A stretch of 64,000 nt of DNA from assembly GCA_963792915.1 (NCBI GenBank), contig CAWBYD010000008.1:868001-932000 (forward strand), written 5' to 3'. The DNA comes from Solirubrobacter sp963792915. GTDB taxonomy: Bacteria; Actinomycetota; Thermoleophilia; Solirubrobacterales; Solirubrobacteraceae. The notes below the pieces were generated by a model. It saw nothing but the letters and a program-made list of their open reading frames with translations, made no database searches and was not told the DNA's origin. Made by a program: the position numbers and the translations under genes. Below are positions 24,927 to 34,048 of the stretch, one piece after another (position 1 is the stretch's first letter; every line of letters begins with the position of its first letter).

Positions 24927-27457
24927 TGGCCGCGATCGCGTTCCCGAACTACACGCAGATCCCGAGCCGGCTCTCGCTGCGCGCCTGGCGCGCGGTTCGA
25001 GCTGGCTCGACGGTGTTCGCGCTGATCGTCGCCGCGCTGCTGATCGCCAAGCCGGCGACCGGCCTGTTCATCATGTGGAAGATCGTCATCCCGCTGCTGC
25101 CGGTGACGTTCATGGTCGCGCCGGGCGTATGGCGCAACGTCTGCCCGCTGGCGACCTCGAACCAGGCGCCGCGCGCGCTCGGCCTCACGAAGGCGCTCAA
25201 GCCGCCGAAGTGGCTGCAGGAGTACGGCTACGTGATCGCGGTATCCGGCTTCATAGGCTTCGTGATCCTGCGCAAGGCCGGGCTCGACAAGTCGGGCCCG
25301 TTCAGCGCGCTGCTGCTGCTCGGCGCGATGACCGCCGCGTTCAGCGGCGGCATGGTGTTCAAGGGCAAGAGCGGCTGGTGCTCGACGATGTGCCCGCTGC
25401 TGCCGGTGCAGCGGGTCTACGGCCAGACGCCGTTCGCGCTGGTGGGCAACAACCACTGCCAGCCGTGCGTCGGCTGCGTGAAGAACTGCTACGACTTCAA
25501 CCCGCGCGTCGCGTTCCTGGCCGACCTGCATGATCAGGACGGCTACTGGAGCGGCTACCGGCGGCTGTTCGTCGGTGCATTCCCGGGCCTCGTGTTCGGG
25601 TTCTTCAACCTCAGCATCCTCGGGCTGCTGCTGGCGATGGCGGTCAGCACCGCGCTCTTCACGCTCGCGATCGCGCTCGTCAAGGTCTCGGCGCACACGA
25701 TCACGACCGTCTTCGGCGCGACCGCGTTCAGCCTCTTCTACTGGTTCGCGACCGCCAGCCTGCAGCCCGCCACGTGGCCGCTGCGCGTGGCCGCGATCGC
25801 GCTCGCCGGGACCTGGGTCTACCGCACCGTGCGCAAGGAGGAGCCGTTCCGCGAGCAGGCGAGCAAGCCCGTCGCGGCGCCCGCCAGCCAGTCGCTCACC
25901 AACCACCGCGCACGCGCCGCCGGCGCGCCCGAGGTGACGATCGGCGACACGACGATCTCGGTCAGCAAGGGCGCCACGCTGCTCGAGGTCGCCGAGGCCA
26001 ACGACTTCGCGATCGAGGCCGGCTGCCGGATGGGCGTCTGCGGCGCCGACCCGGTCGCCATCAAGGACGGCATGGCGTGCCTGTCGGCGATCTCCGCCGA
26101 TGAGCAGTCCACGCTCGACCGCCTGGGTCTCGCGCCGAACACGCGCATGGCCTGCTGCGCGCGCGTCAACGGCCCGGTGACGGTCGCGCTCACGCCCGAC
26201 CGCCCGGACGCGCCGCGGCTGAGCAAGATCGCCAGCTTCAGCTACGACCGCTCGATCGAGCGCGTCGTGATCATCGGCAACGGCATCGCCGGCGTCACCG
26301 CCGCAGACCACGTCCGCCGGCGCCACCCGATGACGCAGATCGACCTGATCGCCAAGGAGCCGCACCACCTCTACAACCGCATGGGGATCGCGCGGCTCGT
26401 CTACGGGCGCAGCGCGATGGAGGGCCTCTACCTCAACCCCGAGAGCTGGTACGCCGAGCGCTCGATCACCACGTGGCTGAACACGCGGGCGCGCGGGATC
26501 GACCGCGCGGCGCGCGAGGTGAAGCTCGGGACCGGCGAGCGGCTGCCGTATGACCGGCTGATCCTGGCGATGGGCTCGCGCAGCTTCGTGCCCGCGATCG
26601 AGGGCTTCGGCGCGCCCGGCACCGGCGTGCTGCGGACCGCCGACGACGCGCTGGGCCTGCGTGCGTTCGCGCAGCGCCACGGCGCGTGTACCGCGATCGT
26701 GGCCGGCGGCGGCCTGCTCGGGCTCGAGGCGGCGTACGCCATGCACAAGCTCGGCCTGCGCACCGCGGTGCTCGAGCGCTCGGACCGGCTGCTGCGCCGC
26801 CAGCTCGACGAGCGCGCCGCGGAGATCCTGCAGGCGCACCTCGAGGGGCTCGGCATCGGCATCGTCAAGAGCGCCGAAGCGGCCGCGGTCGAGTCCAACG
26901 GCCGGCTCGGCGCGGTCCACCTGCGCGACGGGCGAACGCTGGACACCGAGGTCCTGCTGGTCGCGGCCGGGATCCAGCCCAACGCGGAGCTGGCCTCCAA
27001 GGCCGGCCTGCGCACGAACCGCGGCGTGCTCGTCGACCATCGCATGCGCACCGAGGACCCGAACGTGCTCGCCGCCGGAGACCTCGCCGAGTTCGAGGGC
27101 AACCTGCCCGGGCTCTGGCCGACCGCGGTGTCGCAGGCCGAGGTGGCCGCCGACAACGCCGCCGGCGGGACGAAGACGTTCGTCGAGGCCCCGCCGGTGA
27201 CGATCCTCAAGGTCGTCGGCATCGACCTCACCTCGATCGGCCGCTTCGAGGCCGCGCCGGGGGAGGAGACGATCGCGCTCGAGGACGGCGGCGGCTACCG
27301 CAAGCTCGTGATCTCCGGCGGCCGCATCGCCGGCGCGATCCTGCTCGGCTCCTCACGCGACGTCGCGCCCGTGCGCGCGGCGATCGATCGCGGCACCGAC
27401 GTGACCGGGCACCTGGCCGCGCTGCGCGCGGGCCGTTGGGAAACGCTCGCGGAATAA
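24926..27457 (+). CDS. Fused membrane 4Fe-4S / 2Fe-2S ferredoxin / FAD-NAD(P) oxidoreductase
   Basis: Start chosen at the ATG at 24926, which overlaps the previous stop in TGATG (a GTG at 24914 is possible). Of 843 residues, 1-310 form a multi-helix membrane module with cluster motifs like those of NapH/NosR/CcoG proteins: NVCPL (Cys73), GWCSTMCP (Cys152, Cys156) and HCQPCVGCVKNC (Cys178, 181, 184, 188). Residues 335-425 are a ferredoxin-like domain with Cys367, Cys372, Cys385, Cys410 and Cys411; the third Cys of the plant-type CxxxxCxxC is Asp here (GCRMGVCGAD). Residues 445-843 are a two-dinucleotide flavoprotein (IIGNGIAG; VAGGGLLGLEAAYAM; VLAAGDLAEF) like the N-terminal half of assimilatory nitrite reductase NirB or rubredoxin reductase. 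It looks like a one-polypeptide path from NAD(P)H through FAD and 2Fe-2S to membrane clusters or the reverse. The acceptor is unknown. Confidence 0.85.
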   Translation: MAAIAFPNYTQIPSRLSLRAWRAVRAGSTVFALIVAALLIAKPATGLFIMWKIVIPLLPVTFMVAPGVWRNVCPLATSNQAPRALGLTKALKPPKWLQEYGYVIAVSGFIGFVILRKAGLDKSGPFSALLLLGAMTAAFSGGMVFKGKSGWCSTMCPLLPVQRVYGQTPFALVGNNHCQPCVGCVKNCYDFNPRVAFLADLHDQDGYWSGYRRLFVGAFPGLVFGFFNLSILGLLLAMAVSTALFTLAIALVKVSAHTITTVFGATAFSLFYWFATASLQPATWPLRVAAIALAGTWVYRTVRKEEPFREQASKPVAAPASQSLTNHRARAAGAPEVTIGDTTISVSKGATLLEVAEANDFAIEAGCRMGVCGADPVAIKDGMACLSAISADEQSTLDRLGLAPNTRMACCARVNGPVTVALTPDRPDAPRLSKIASFSYDRSIERVVIIGNGIAGVTAADHVRRRHPMTQIDLIAKEPHHLYNRMGIARLVYGRSAMEGLYLNPESWYAERSITTWLNTRARGIDRAAREVKLGTGERLPYDRLILAMGSRSFVPAIEGFGAPGTGVLRTADDALGLRAFAQRHGACTAIVAGGGLLGLEAAYAMHKLGLRTAVLERSDRLLRRQLDERAAEILQAHLEGLGIGIVKSAEAAAVESNGRLGAVHLRDGRTLDTEVLLVAAGIQPNAELASKAGLRTNRGVLVDHRMRTEDPNVLAAGDLAEFEGNLPGLWPTAVSQAEVAADNAAGGTKTFVEAPPVTILKVVGIDLTSIGRFEAAPGEETIALEDGGGYRKLVISGGRIAGAILLGSSRDVAPVRAAIDRGTDVTGHLAALRAGRWETLAE

Positions 27458-27485
27458 GCCCGCCGGAGCAGGCGTCCTGTCGAGC

Positions 27486-29189
27486 ATGAACCTCCCCAGC
27501 AAGCACTCCCGCCTCGCGGCGCTGGCGATCGTCAGCGCCGCGTTCGCGGTTCCGGCGACGGCCAGTGCCACGGTGAACTCCAACGTCGACGGCACGACGT
27601 TGAACGTCACCAGCGACGACGCGGGCGACGCGATCACGATCGGCGACAACGGCCCGCTGCTGACCGTCAACGGCGTCGCGCAGGCCGCCGCGCCCGCCGA
27701 CAACACGATCACGGTCAAGATCGACGCCGGCGGCGGCGACGACACGACGGCGTTCACGACCACCAAGGTCGCCGGGGCGACGATCAACGGCGGCGCCGGC
27801 AACGACCTGCTCAACGGCTCGTCGAAGGTCGACACGATCCACGGCGACGACGGCAACGACCGCGTGGTCGCCGCGGTCGGCAACGACCACATGTTCGGCG
27901 ACAACGGCAACGACGTGCTCGTCTGGAACCCCGGCGAGGGCACCGACACGATGGATGGCGGCGCGGGCGCCGACGAGACCGAGGTCAACGGCGGCAACAA
28001 CACCGAGAACTTCACCTACGGTCCGGGCGCGGCCGGCCACATCGACTTCGAGCGCGTCTCGCCGGCGCCGTTCGGGCTTGACATCACGACCACCGAGAAG
28101 CTGACGATCAACGCCAACGGCGGCGACGACACCGTCACCGGCGCGGCCGGCATCGGCGGCTCGATCCTCACGACGATCAACGGCGGCAACGGCGCCGACA
28201 CGGTCGTCGGCGGCGACGGCGCCGACCTGATCAACGGCGGCGACGACAACGACGCCCTCAACGGCGGCGGCGGCGACGACCGCATCGTCGGCGATCGCGG
28301 CAACGACACGATGGCCGGCGCGGCCGGCGACGACACCCTGGTCTGGAACAACGGCGACGGCTCGGACGTCATGGACGGCCAGGACGGCTTCGATCGCATC
28401 GAGGTCAACGGCGCCCCCGCGGCCGGCGACGCCTTCACGGTCGCCCCGGCCGGCGGGCGCGTGAACTTCCAGCGCACGAACCTCGGCCCGTTCTCGCTCA
28501 ACATCGCCTCGTCCGAGGACCTCGAGATGAACACGCTGGGCGGCGACGACACGATCGCTGTCGCCAACGGGCTCGCGGGCCTGATCGGCATCACCGCCGA
28601 CGGCGGCTCGGGCAACGACGTGATCTCGGGCGGCGACGGCGCCGACACGCTGCTCGGCGGCTCCGGCAACGACACGATCACCGGCGGCGGGTTCTTCGAC
28701 GTGCTCAACGGCGAGACCGGCGACGACACGCTCCTGGCCCGCGACGGCGCTTCCGACCAGGTGATCGGCGGCCCCGGCACCGACCGCGCGACGACCGACG
28801 CGCTGAACGTGGACACCGTGTGGGACGTCGAGACGCTCGACGCCACCCCGATCCCGAACCCGAACCCGTCTCCGGCCCCGCGGCCCACGGCCGCACCGCT
28901 CCTGCTGAGCAACACGGCCAAGGTCACGAAGGGCGTCGCCGCGATCAAGATCCGCGCAACGGACGCCGCGGCCGGCACCGCGACGATCGTCAGCGCCAAG
29001 ACGATCCGGCTCGGCAAGATCAAGGCCCACCTCGTGCTCGGCAGCGTCGCCTACTCGCTGAAGGCCAACCAGACCGCGACCGTGAAGATCAAGCTCGCCT
29101 CCGGCACGGCCCGCCTGGCGACCCGGAAGTCCCTGTCGACGGTCCTCGAGGGCGTCGGCAAGAACGCGAAGCTCACGCTCAAGTTCTAG
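27486..29189 (+). CDS. Secreted RTX-like calcium-binding repeat protein
   Basis: 567 residues with a signal peptide (residues 1-28, cleavage near ATASA). Three clusters of nonapeptide GGxGxDxhx repeats lie at about 101-145, 232-285 and 372-420 (GGAGNDLLNG, GGDGADLING, GGSGNDTITG). Between them lie two similar modules of about 95 residues, 144-240 and 284-378, each beginning LVWN(P/N)G(E/D)G(T/S)D(T/V)MDG, so the protein arose by internal duplication. After a Pro-rich linker (IPNPNPSPAPRP) residues 470-567 form a beta-rich domain. The repeats bind calcium and fold outside the cell. No type I secretion genes are nearby, so the N-terminal signal suggests Sec export. It starts 28 bases after the redox fusion gene. 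Confidence 0.88.
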   Translation: MNLPSKHSRLAALAIVSAAFAVPATASATVNSNVDGTTLNVTSDDAGDAITIGDNGPLLTVNGVAQAAAPADNTITVKIDAGGGDDTTAFTTTKVAGATINGGAGNDLLNGSSKVDTIHGDDGNDRVVAAVGNDHMFGDNGNDVLVWNPGEGTDTMDGGAGADETEVNGGNNTENFTYGPGAAGHIDFERVSPAPFGLDITTTEKLTINANGGDDTVTGAAGIGGSILTTINGGNGADTVVGGDGADLINGGDDNDALNGGGGDDRIVGDRGNDTMAGAAGDDTLVWNNGDGSDVMDGQDGFDRIEVNGAPAAGDAFTVAPAGGRVNFQRTNLGPFSLNIASSEDLEMNTLGGDDTIAVANGLAGLIGITADGGSGNDVISGGDGADTLLGGSGNDTITGGGFFDVLNGETGDDTLLARDGASDQVIGGPGTDRATTDALNVDTVWDVETLDATPIPNPNPSPAPRPTAAPLLLSNTAKVTKGVAAIKIRATDAAAGTATIVSAKTIRLGKIKAHLVLGSVAYSLKANQTATVKIKLASGTARLATRKSLSTVLEGVGKNAKLTLKF

Positions 29190-29272
29190 GCCGAGCCTCG
29201 CCCTGCGGGCTCGTTCGGCTTGGAGTACGGCCCAGGGGCCGGACTCCCGCCGCGGGGCGAGCGGGACGCGTG

Positions 29273-29304
29273 ACACGGCTGTTACGCTGATGTAACAGCC
29301 GTGT
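29273..29304. promoter_or_regulatory. Perfect 13-bp inverted-repeat operator of the TetR regulator
   Basis: ACACGGCTGTTAC and GTAACAGCCGTGT are exact complements around a six-base GCTGAT spacer. The inner part TGTTAC-N6-GTAACA is a classic TetR-family operator shape. The right arm covers the GTG start at 29301, so bound repressor would block both transcription start and the start codon. This implies a very short or absent leader. Confidence 0.85.
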
Positions 29305-29873
29305 CCGCCGACCCGCACATCCTCGCCGCCGCCCGCCAGGCCATCGAGCGCCACGGCTGGCGCGAGGCGACGCTGGAGCGGATCGCAGGGGAGGCCGGGC
29401 TCTCCCGCATGACCCTGCACCGCCGCGGCCTGACGCGCGAGGCGATCCTGACCGACCTCGCGCGTGCCCTCCAGGACGACTACCGCGGCGCCCTGTGGCC
29501 CGCCTTGACCGCGCCCGGCAGCGCCCGCGAGCGTCTCGAGCAAGCGCTCGGGGCGCTTTGCGGCGTCTGCGACGCGAACCTGGAGCTGCTGTCCGCGCTC
29601 GGTCAGGACGCGCGCCGGGCGATCTTCCACGAGCAGGGCGACGCGGTGCTGACGCGCAGCGTGTTCACCGAGCCCGTCGAGCGCCTGCTGCGCGACGGCG
29701 CGGCCGACGGCTCGCTGCGCGCGGTCGCGGACCCGGTGGAGACCGCGACCGTGCTCTACAACATGGTCAGCCACACGTACCGGCACCTGCGCCGCGGCCA
29801 CGGCTGGCCGGCCGAGCGGGCGCGCGCGGGGGTGCTCGACCTCGCGCTGCAGGGGGTGGCCGCGTGGACCTAG
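29301..29873 (+). CDS. TetR/AcrR-family transcriptional regulator
   Basis: 190 residues. The N-terminal helix-turn-helix spans about residues 5-48 (AARQAIERHGWREATLERIAG... then LSRMTLHRR), followed by an all-helical ligand-binding domain with no recognisable ligand signature. The GTG start lies within the operator's right arm. The gene overlaps the exporter downstream by ten bases, so it almost certainly represses itself and that exporter, and is released by an exporter substrate. Starting within the operator suggests leaderless translation. Confidence 0.9.
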   Translation: MSADPHILAAARQAIERHGWREATLERIAGEAGLSRMTLHRRGLTREAILTDLARALQDDYRGALWPALTAPGSARERLEQALGALCGVCDANLELLSALGQDARRAIFHEQGDAVLTRSVFTEPVERLLRDGAADGSLRAVADPVETATVLYNMVSHTYRHLRRGHGWPAERARAGVLDLALQGVAAWT

Positions 29874-31084
29874 ACCGCCGCGGGCTGGCCGCGCTCGCCT
29901 CCGGGCACGCCGCCGCCGATCTCTGCCAGGGCTCGGTGCCGGCGCTGATCCCGTTCCTGATCGACCAGCGCCACTACTCCTACGCCGCGGCGGGAGCGCT
30001 GCTGCTTGCGGTCACGGTCGGCTCCTCGATCATCCAGCCGCTGTTCGGCGCCGTCTCTGACCGGCTCGCGCTGTGGTGGCTGATGCCGCTCGGGATCGCG
30101 CTCGCCGCCGTCGGCATCGCCGGCTCCGGGACGACCACGTCGTTCGGCGCCACGGCGGCGTTCGTCGCCGTCGGCGGGCTCGGCGTGGCCGCGTTCCACC
30201 CCGAGGGGGCGCGCTATGCGAACTACGCCTCCGGCTCGCGGCGCGGCACGGGCATGAGCCTGTTCAGCGTCGGCGGCAACACCGGCTTCGCGCTCGGCCC
30301 GGTGCTGATCACGCCCGCCGTCCTGGCGCTCGGCCTGCACGGCACGCTCGCGGTCGCGATCCTGCCCGCGCTGACCGCGCTGATGCTTATGTTCGAGGTG
30401 CCGAAGCTGCGCGCCCGCACCGCCGGCGCCGCCAGGCGCGCGGCCCGGCGCACCGACGGACATGACGACTGGTCCGCGTTCACCCGGCTGACCGCGGTCG
30501 TCTCCGTGCGCTCCGGCGTCTACTTCGGCCTACAGTCGTTCGCGCCCGTGTGGTTCGTCCACCACTACGCGACCAGCGAGGCGCAGGGCAACACGGCGCT
30601 GGCCGCGATGCTGATCGCCGGCGCGCTGGGCACGCTGGTCGGCGGGCGGCTCGTGGACCGCATCGGCCGCCGTCGCGTCCTGGTCGGCTCGACCGCGGCC
30701 CAGCTGCCGCTGCTGCTCGCGTTCCTGGCCGCGCCGGACGGCCTCGTCGCGGGCGTGCTGCTGGCCGCGATCGGCTTCGTCACCGTGATGTCGTTCAGCG
30801 TGACCGTGGTGATGGGGCAGGAATACCTGCCGCGCCGGCTCGGCGTCGCCTCCGGGGTCACGCTCGGGTTCGCGATCGGCGTCGGCGGCGTGGCCGCCGC
30901 GCTGCTCGGGGTGCTCGCCGACGCGACCAGCGTGCACACCGTGCTGTGGACGGTCGCCCTGCTGCCGCTCGCCGGCATCGCGCTCACGCTGACCCTGCCG
31001 CCGACGCCCGCCGACCGGGCGCTGCGCGGCGCACGGCTGAGCGTCAGCTCGGGCGCCGCGGCGGGAGCGGGCGGCGCCGGTTGA
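29864..31084 (+). CDS. MFS exporter of the fosmidomycin-resistance (Fsr) family
   Basis: 406 residues, twelve predicted helices. The opening GHAAADLCQGSVPALIPFLI resembles the Fsr family's GHFxNDxxxGxxPALLP motif, and FGAVSDRLALWWLMPLG is the MFS loop 2-3 motif. GTGMSLFSVGGNTGFALGPV in helix 5 is also Fsr-like. The start is a GTG at 29864 inside the end of the TetR gene. A drug or metabolite exporter under TetR control is the natural reading; the substrate is not known. Its 3' end overlaps the opposing small gene by 41 bases. Confidence 0.88.
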   Translation: MDLDRRGLAALASGHAAADLCQGSVPALIPFLIDQRHYSYAAAGALLLAVTVGSSIIQPLFGAVSDRLALWWLMPLGIALAAVGIAGSGTTTSFGATAAFVAVGGLGVAAFHPEGARYANYASGSRRGTGMSLFSVGGNTGFALGPVLITPAVLALGLHGTLAVAILPALTALMLMFEVPKLRARTAGAARRAARRTDGHDDWSAFTRLTAVVSVRSGVYFGLQSFAPVWFVHHYATSEAQGNTALAAMLIAGALGTLVGGRLVDRIGRRRVLVGSTAAQLPLLLAFLAAPDGLVAGVLLAAIGFVTVMSFSVTVVMGQEYLPRRLGVASGVTLGFAIGVGGVAAALLGVLADATSVHTVLWTVALLPLAGIALTLTLPPTPADRALRGARLSVSSGAAAGAGGAG

Positions 31085-31322
31085 GCGCCGGGCGCCCGTG
31101 CGGCTCGTCCGCGGGCGGCGGCTCGGGCGGCTGCTCCGCGGCCTCGCGCTCGGCGTCCTCGGCGCGCCCGACGGCGAAGAACGCGAGCGACACCGCGGCC
31201 ACGCAGGCCACGCCCAGCAGCGCCACCGACGCGGCCTTGACGACCGTCGAGTCGCCGCCGAATGCGAGCGCGACGATCCCTGCCAGCACGAAGCAGACGA
31301 TGCCGGCCACCGCGGTCCTCAT
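31044..31322 (-). CDS. Small two-helix membrane protein (92 aa)
   Basis: The ATG at 31322 gives a 92-residue protein: helix 1 at residues 4-23 (AGIVCFVLAGIVALAFGG), helix 2 at 30-51 (ASVALLGVACVAAVSLAFFAV), then an acidic segment and a Pro/Arg-rich tail (NRRRPLPPRRPS). It is divergent from the alpha-glucosidase with 30 bases between starts. I do not recognise a family. The overlap with the 3' end of the exporter makes the tail less certain, but the hydrophobic pattern and codon choice fit a real gene. Confidence 0.6.
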   Translation of the reverse strand: MRTAVAGIVCFVLAGIVALAFGGDSTVVKAASVALLGVACVAAVSLAFFAVGRAEDAEREAAEQPPEPPPADEPHGRPALNRRRPLPPRRPS

Positions 31323-31352
31323 CGCTGTCGAGGATACGGGACAATCGCCGCC

Positions 31353-32852
31353 ATGTCCCAGCCGGCGTGGTGGCAGCGCGGCGCCATCTATCAGATCTAC
31401 CCGCGCTCGTTCGCGGACTCCGACGGCGACGGGGTGGGGGACCTGGCCGGCATCACCGCGCACCTCGACCACCTCGAGGCGCTGTCCGTCGAGGCGATCT
31501 GGCTCTCGCCGATCTTCACCTCGCCGATGGCCGACTTCGGCTACGACGTCTCGGACTACTGCGACGTCGACCCGGTGTTCGGCACGCTCGCCGATCTCGA
31601 CGAGCTGATCGCGAGCTGCCACGCGCGCTCGATCAAGCTCGTGCTCGACTGGGTCCCGAACCACAGCTCGGACCGCCACCCCTGGTTTCTCCAGTCACGC
31701 TCGAGCCGCGAGAACCCCAAGCGCGACTGGTACGTGTGGCGCGACGCGCCCAACGACTGGACGTCGCAGTTCGCGGCCGTCGGCCCCGCGTGGACGTACG
31801 ACGAGCCGACCGGCCAGTGGTATCTGCACAGCTTCATGGCCGAGCAGCCGGACCTCAACTGGGACAACCCCGAGGTCGAGGCCGCGATGCACGACGTGCT
31901 GCGCTTCTGGCTGGACCGCGGCGTCGACGGGCTGCGGCTGGACGCCATCCACAAGATCGCCAAGGACCCGCTGCTGCGCGACCATGCCCGCGCCGCGCGC
32001 CGCCACGACGAGGACTGGGAGACGATTCACGAGCGCCTGCGCGGCATCCGGCGCGTCGTCGACGAATACGACGACCGGATGATCGTGGGGGAGGTCGCGC
32101 TCGGCGACCTGCACCGCGTCGTCGGCTACCTCGAGTCCGGCGACCAGCTGCACCTGGCGCACAACTTCGTGTTCATCGACCAGGAGTGGGACGCCGAGAC
32201 CTACGGGACCTCGATCGCCGACTTCGAGGCGCTGGCTGAAGACCATGCCTGGCCCGCCTGGTTTCTCGCCAACCACGACAACCCGCGCCCGGCCAGCCGC
32301 TTCGACCACGACGGGCTGGGAGCCCAGCGGGCGCGCGCGATCCTCGTGATGCTCTACGCGCTGCGCGGCACCCCGTTCATCTACCAGGGGGAGGAGCTCG
32401 GCCTCCCGGACGCACCGGTCGCGCACGACCGTGTCGTCGACGTCGACGGGCGCGACCCCGAGCGCGCGCCGCTGCCGTGGACGCGCGGGGCCGGCCACGG
32501 GTTCACGACCGGCGAGGCGTGGCTGCCGTTCGTCGCCGGCGCCGACGCGCTCAGCGTCGCGGCCCAGGAGGCCGACCCGCGCTCCACGCTCCAGCTCGCG
32601 CGCCGGATCGCCGCGCTGCGCGCGCACAGCCCCACGCTCCAGACCGGCACCCAGACGCCGGTCGACCACGGCCCCGGCGTGCTCGCCTGGCTGCGCGAGG
32701 GCGAGGAGCGGCTGCTGGCGGCCGTGAACTTCACCGCCGAGACGCTGCCGCTCGATGCGGCCGGCACGCTCGTGCTCTCGAGCGATCCGGACCGCGAGCA
32801 GGCCGGCGCCTCGCTCGGTCCGAGCGAGGCGCTGCTCCTGCGTCTTGCCTAG
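31353..32852 (+). CDS. GH13 alpha-glucosidase (oligo-1,6-glucosidase/trehalose-type)
   Basis: 499-residue alpha-amylase-family enzyme of the exo-acting oligo-alpha-glucosidase type. YQIYPRSFADSDGDGVGDL is the classic start. Catalytic residues: nucleophile Asp197 in GLRLDAIH, acid/base Glu247 in VGEV, transition-state Asp309 in ANHDNPR. DWVPNHSSD is conserved region I. No signal peptide, so it acts in the cytoplasm on imported short alpha-glucosides (maltose, isomaltose or similar). It faces the ABC importer operon, whose 3' end it overlaps by four bases, and forms one sugar-use region with it. Confidence 0.93.
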   Translation: MSQPAWWQRGAIYQIYPRSFADSDGDGVGDLAGITAHLDHLEALSVEAIWLSPIFTSPMADFGYDVSDYCDVDPVFGTLADLDELIASCHARSIKLVLDWVPNHSSDRHPWFLQSRSSRENPKRDWYVWRDAPNDWTSQFAAVGPAWTYDEPTGQWYLHSFMAEQPDLNWDNPEVEAAMHDVLRFWLDRGVDGLRLDAIHKIAKDPLLRDHARAARRHDEDWETIHERLRGIRRVVDEYDDRMIVGEVALGDLHRVVGYLESGDQLHLAHNFVFIDQEWDAETYGTSIADFEALAEDHAWPAWFLANHDNPRPASRFDHDGLGAQRARAILVMLYALRGTPFIYQGEELGLPDAPVAHDRVVDVDGRDPERAPLPWTRGAGHGFTTGEAWLPFVAGADALSVAAQEADPRSTLQLARRIAALRAHSPTLQTGTQTPVDHGPGVLAWLREGEERLLAAVNFTAETLPLDAAGTLVLSSDPDREQAGASLGPSEALLLRLA

Positions 32853-34036
32853 GTGTTCGTCGTCAGGGCCTTGCCCGACTCGGGGTCGAAGAAGTGCAGC
32901 TTCGTCCCGTCGACCCAGACGTCGGTCGGCTGGCCCGTCTTGGCGTGGCTCTCGGCGTCCAGGCGAGCGACGACGACGGCCTCGCCGGCGTCGGTGGTCT
33001 CCTGCACGCCGCCCTGGTCGGCCAGGATGTCGTCCATGTGCGCCGACGAGGCGTGCTCGCTCTTGACGCCGAAATGGACGTAGTACTCCGCGCCCATCGC
33101 CTCGACGAGGTCGAACGTGGCCTTGAACGTCGTCCCGCGGGCGCGCACCTCGGTCGCCACGACCGACGCGTCCTCGAAGTCCTCCGGGCGGACGCCGACG
33201 ATCACCTTCTTGGCGCCGCTGATGCGCCCGATCTTCTCCATCGTGCTCTGCGGGAGCTTGAAGTCGAGCATCGGCAGCTTGACCACTCCGTCCTGCAGCG
33301 TGGCCGGCAGGAAGTTCATCCCGGGCGAGCCGATGAAGCCGGCGACGAACAGGTTGCTCGGGCTGTGGTAGAGCTCCATCGGCGAGCCGACCTGCTGGAG
33401 CTCGCCGTGCAGCATGATCGCCACGCGGTCGCCCAGCGTCATGGCCTCGGTCTGGTCGTGGGTCACGTAGACCGTGGTGGTGTTGAGGCGGTGCTGGATG
33501 CGCGCCACCTCGGCGCGCATCTGCACACGCAGCTTGGCGTCCAGGTTGGACAGCGGCTCGTCCATCAGGAACGCCTTCGGTGAGCGCACGATCGCGCGGC
33601 CCATCGCGACGCGCTGGCGCTGGCCGCCCGACAGGTTGGCCGGCTTGCGCTCCAGGTGGTTCTGCAGGTCGAGGATGTCCGCCGCCTCGTTGACCTTGGC
33701 GTCGATCTCGGACTGCGGGCGCTTCGCGAGCTTGAGCGCGAACGCGATGTTGTCGCGCACGGTCATGTGCGGGTACAGCGCGTAGCTCTGGAAGACCATC
33801 GCGATGTCACGGTCGCGCGGCGCGACCTTGTTGACGACCTCACCCCCGATGCGCAGTTCGCCGGAGGTGATGTCCTCCAGTCCGGCGATCATGTTCAGCG
33901 CGGTCGACTTCCCGCAACCGGACGGCCCGACGAGGATCATGAACTCGCCGTCCTGGATCTCCAGGTCGAGCTCCTTGACGGCGACGTAGCCGTCCCCGTA
34001 CATCTTCGTGACGTGGTCGAGAACGATGTCGGCCAT
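32849..34036 (-). CDS. Sugar ABC transporter ATPase, MsmK/UgpC type
   Basis: 395 residues. Walker A is GPSGCGKS (37-44), the signature LSGGQRQRVAMGRA, Walker B AFLMDEPLSNLDA, and the H-loop YVTHDQTEAM. About 150 further residues form the C-terminal regulatory OB domain (VIVGVRPEDFED) found in MalK/MsmK/UgpC. These ATPases commonly serve several CUT1 importers. The second sugar operon in this window (50.7-56.2 kb) has no ATPase, so this protein probably powers both. Last gene of the operon, 12 bases after the MalG-like permease. Confidence 0.94.
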   Translation of the reverse strand: MADIVLDHVTKMYGDGYVAVKELDLEIQDGEFMILVGPSGCGKSTALNMIAGLEDITSGELRIGGEVVNKVAPRDRDIAMVFQSYALYPHMTVRDNIAFALKLAKRPQSEIDAKVNEAADILDLQNHLERKPANLSGGQRQRVAMGRAIVRSPKAFLMDEPLSNLDAKLRVQMRAEVARIQHRLNTTTVYVTHDQTEAMTLGDRVAIMLHGELQQVGSPMELYHSPSNLFVAGFIGSPGMNFLPATLQDGVVKLPMLDFKLPQSTMEKIGRISGAKKVIVGVRPEDFEDASVVATEVRARGTTFKATFDLVEAMGAEYYVHFGVKSEHASSAHMDDILADQGGVQETTDAGEAVVVARLDAESHAKTGQPTDVWVDGTKLHFFDPESGKALTTNT

Positions 34037-34048
34037 GTGCGGCTCCTT

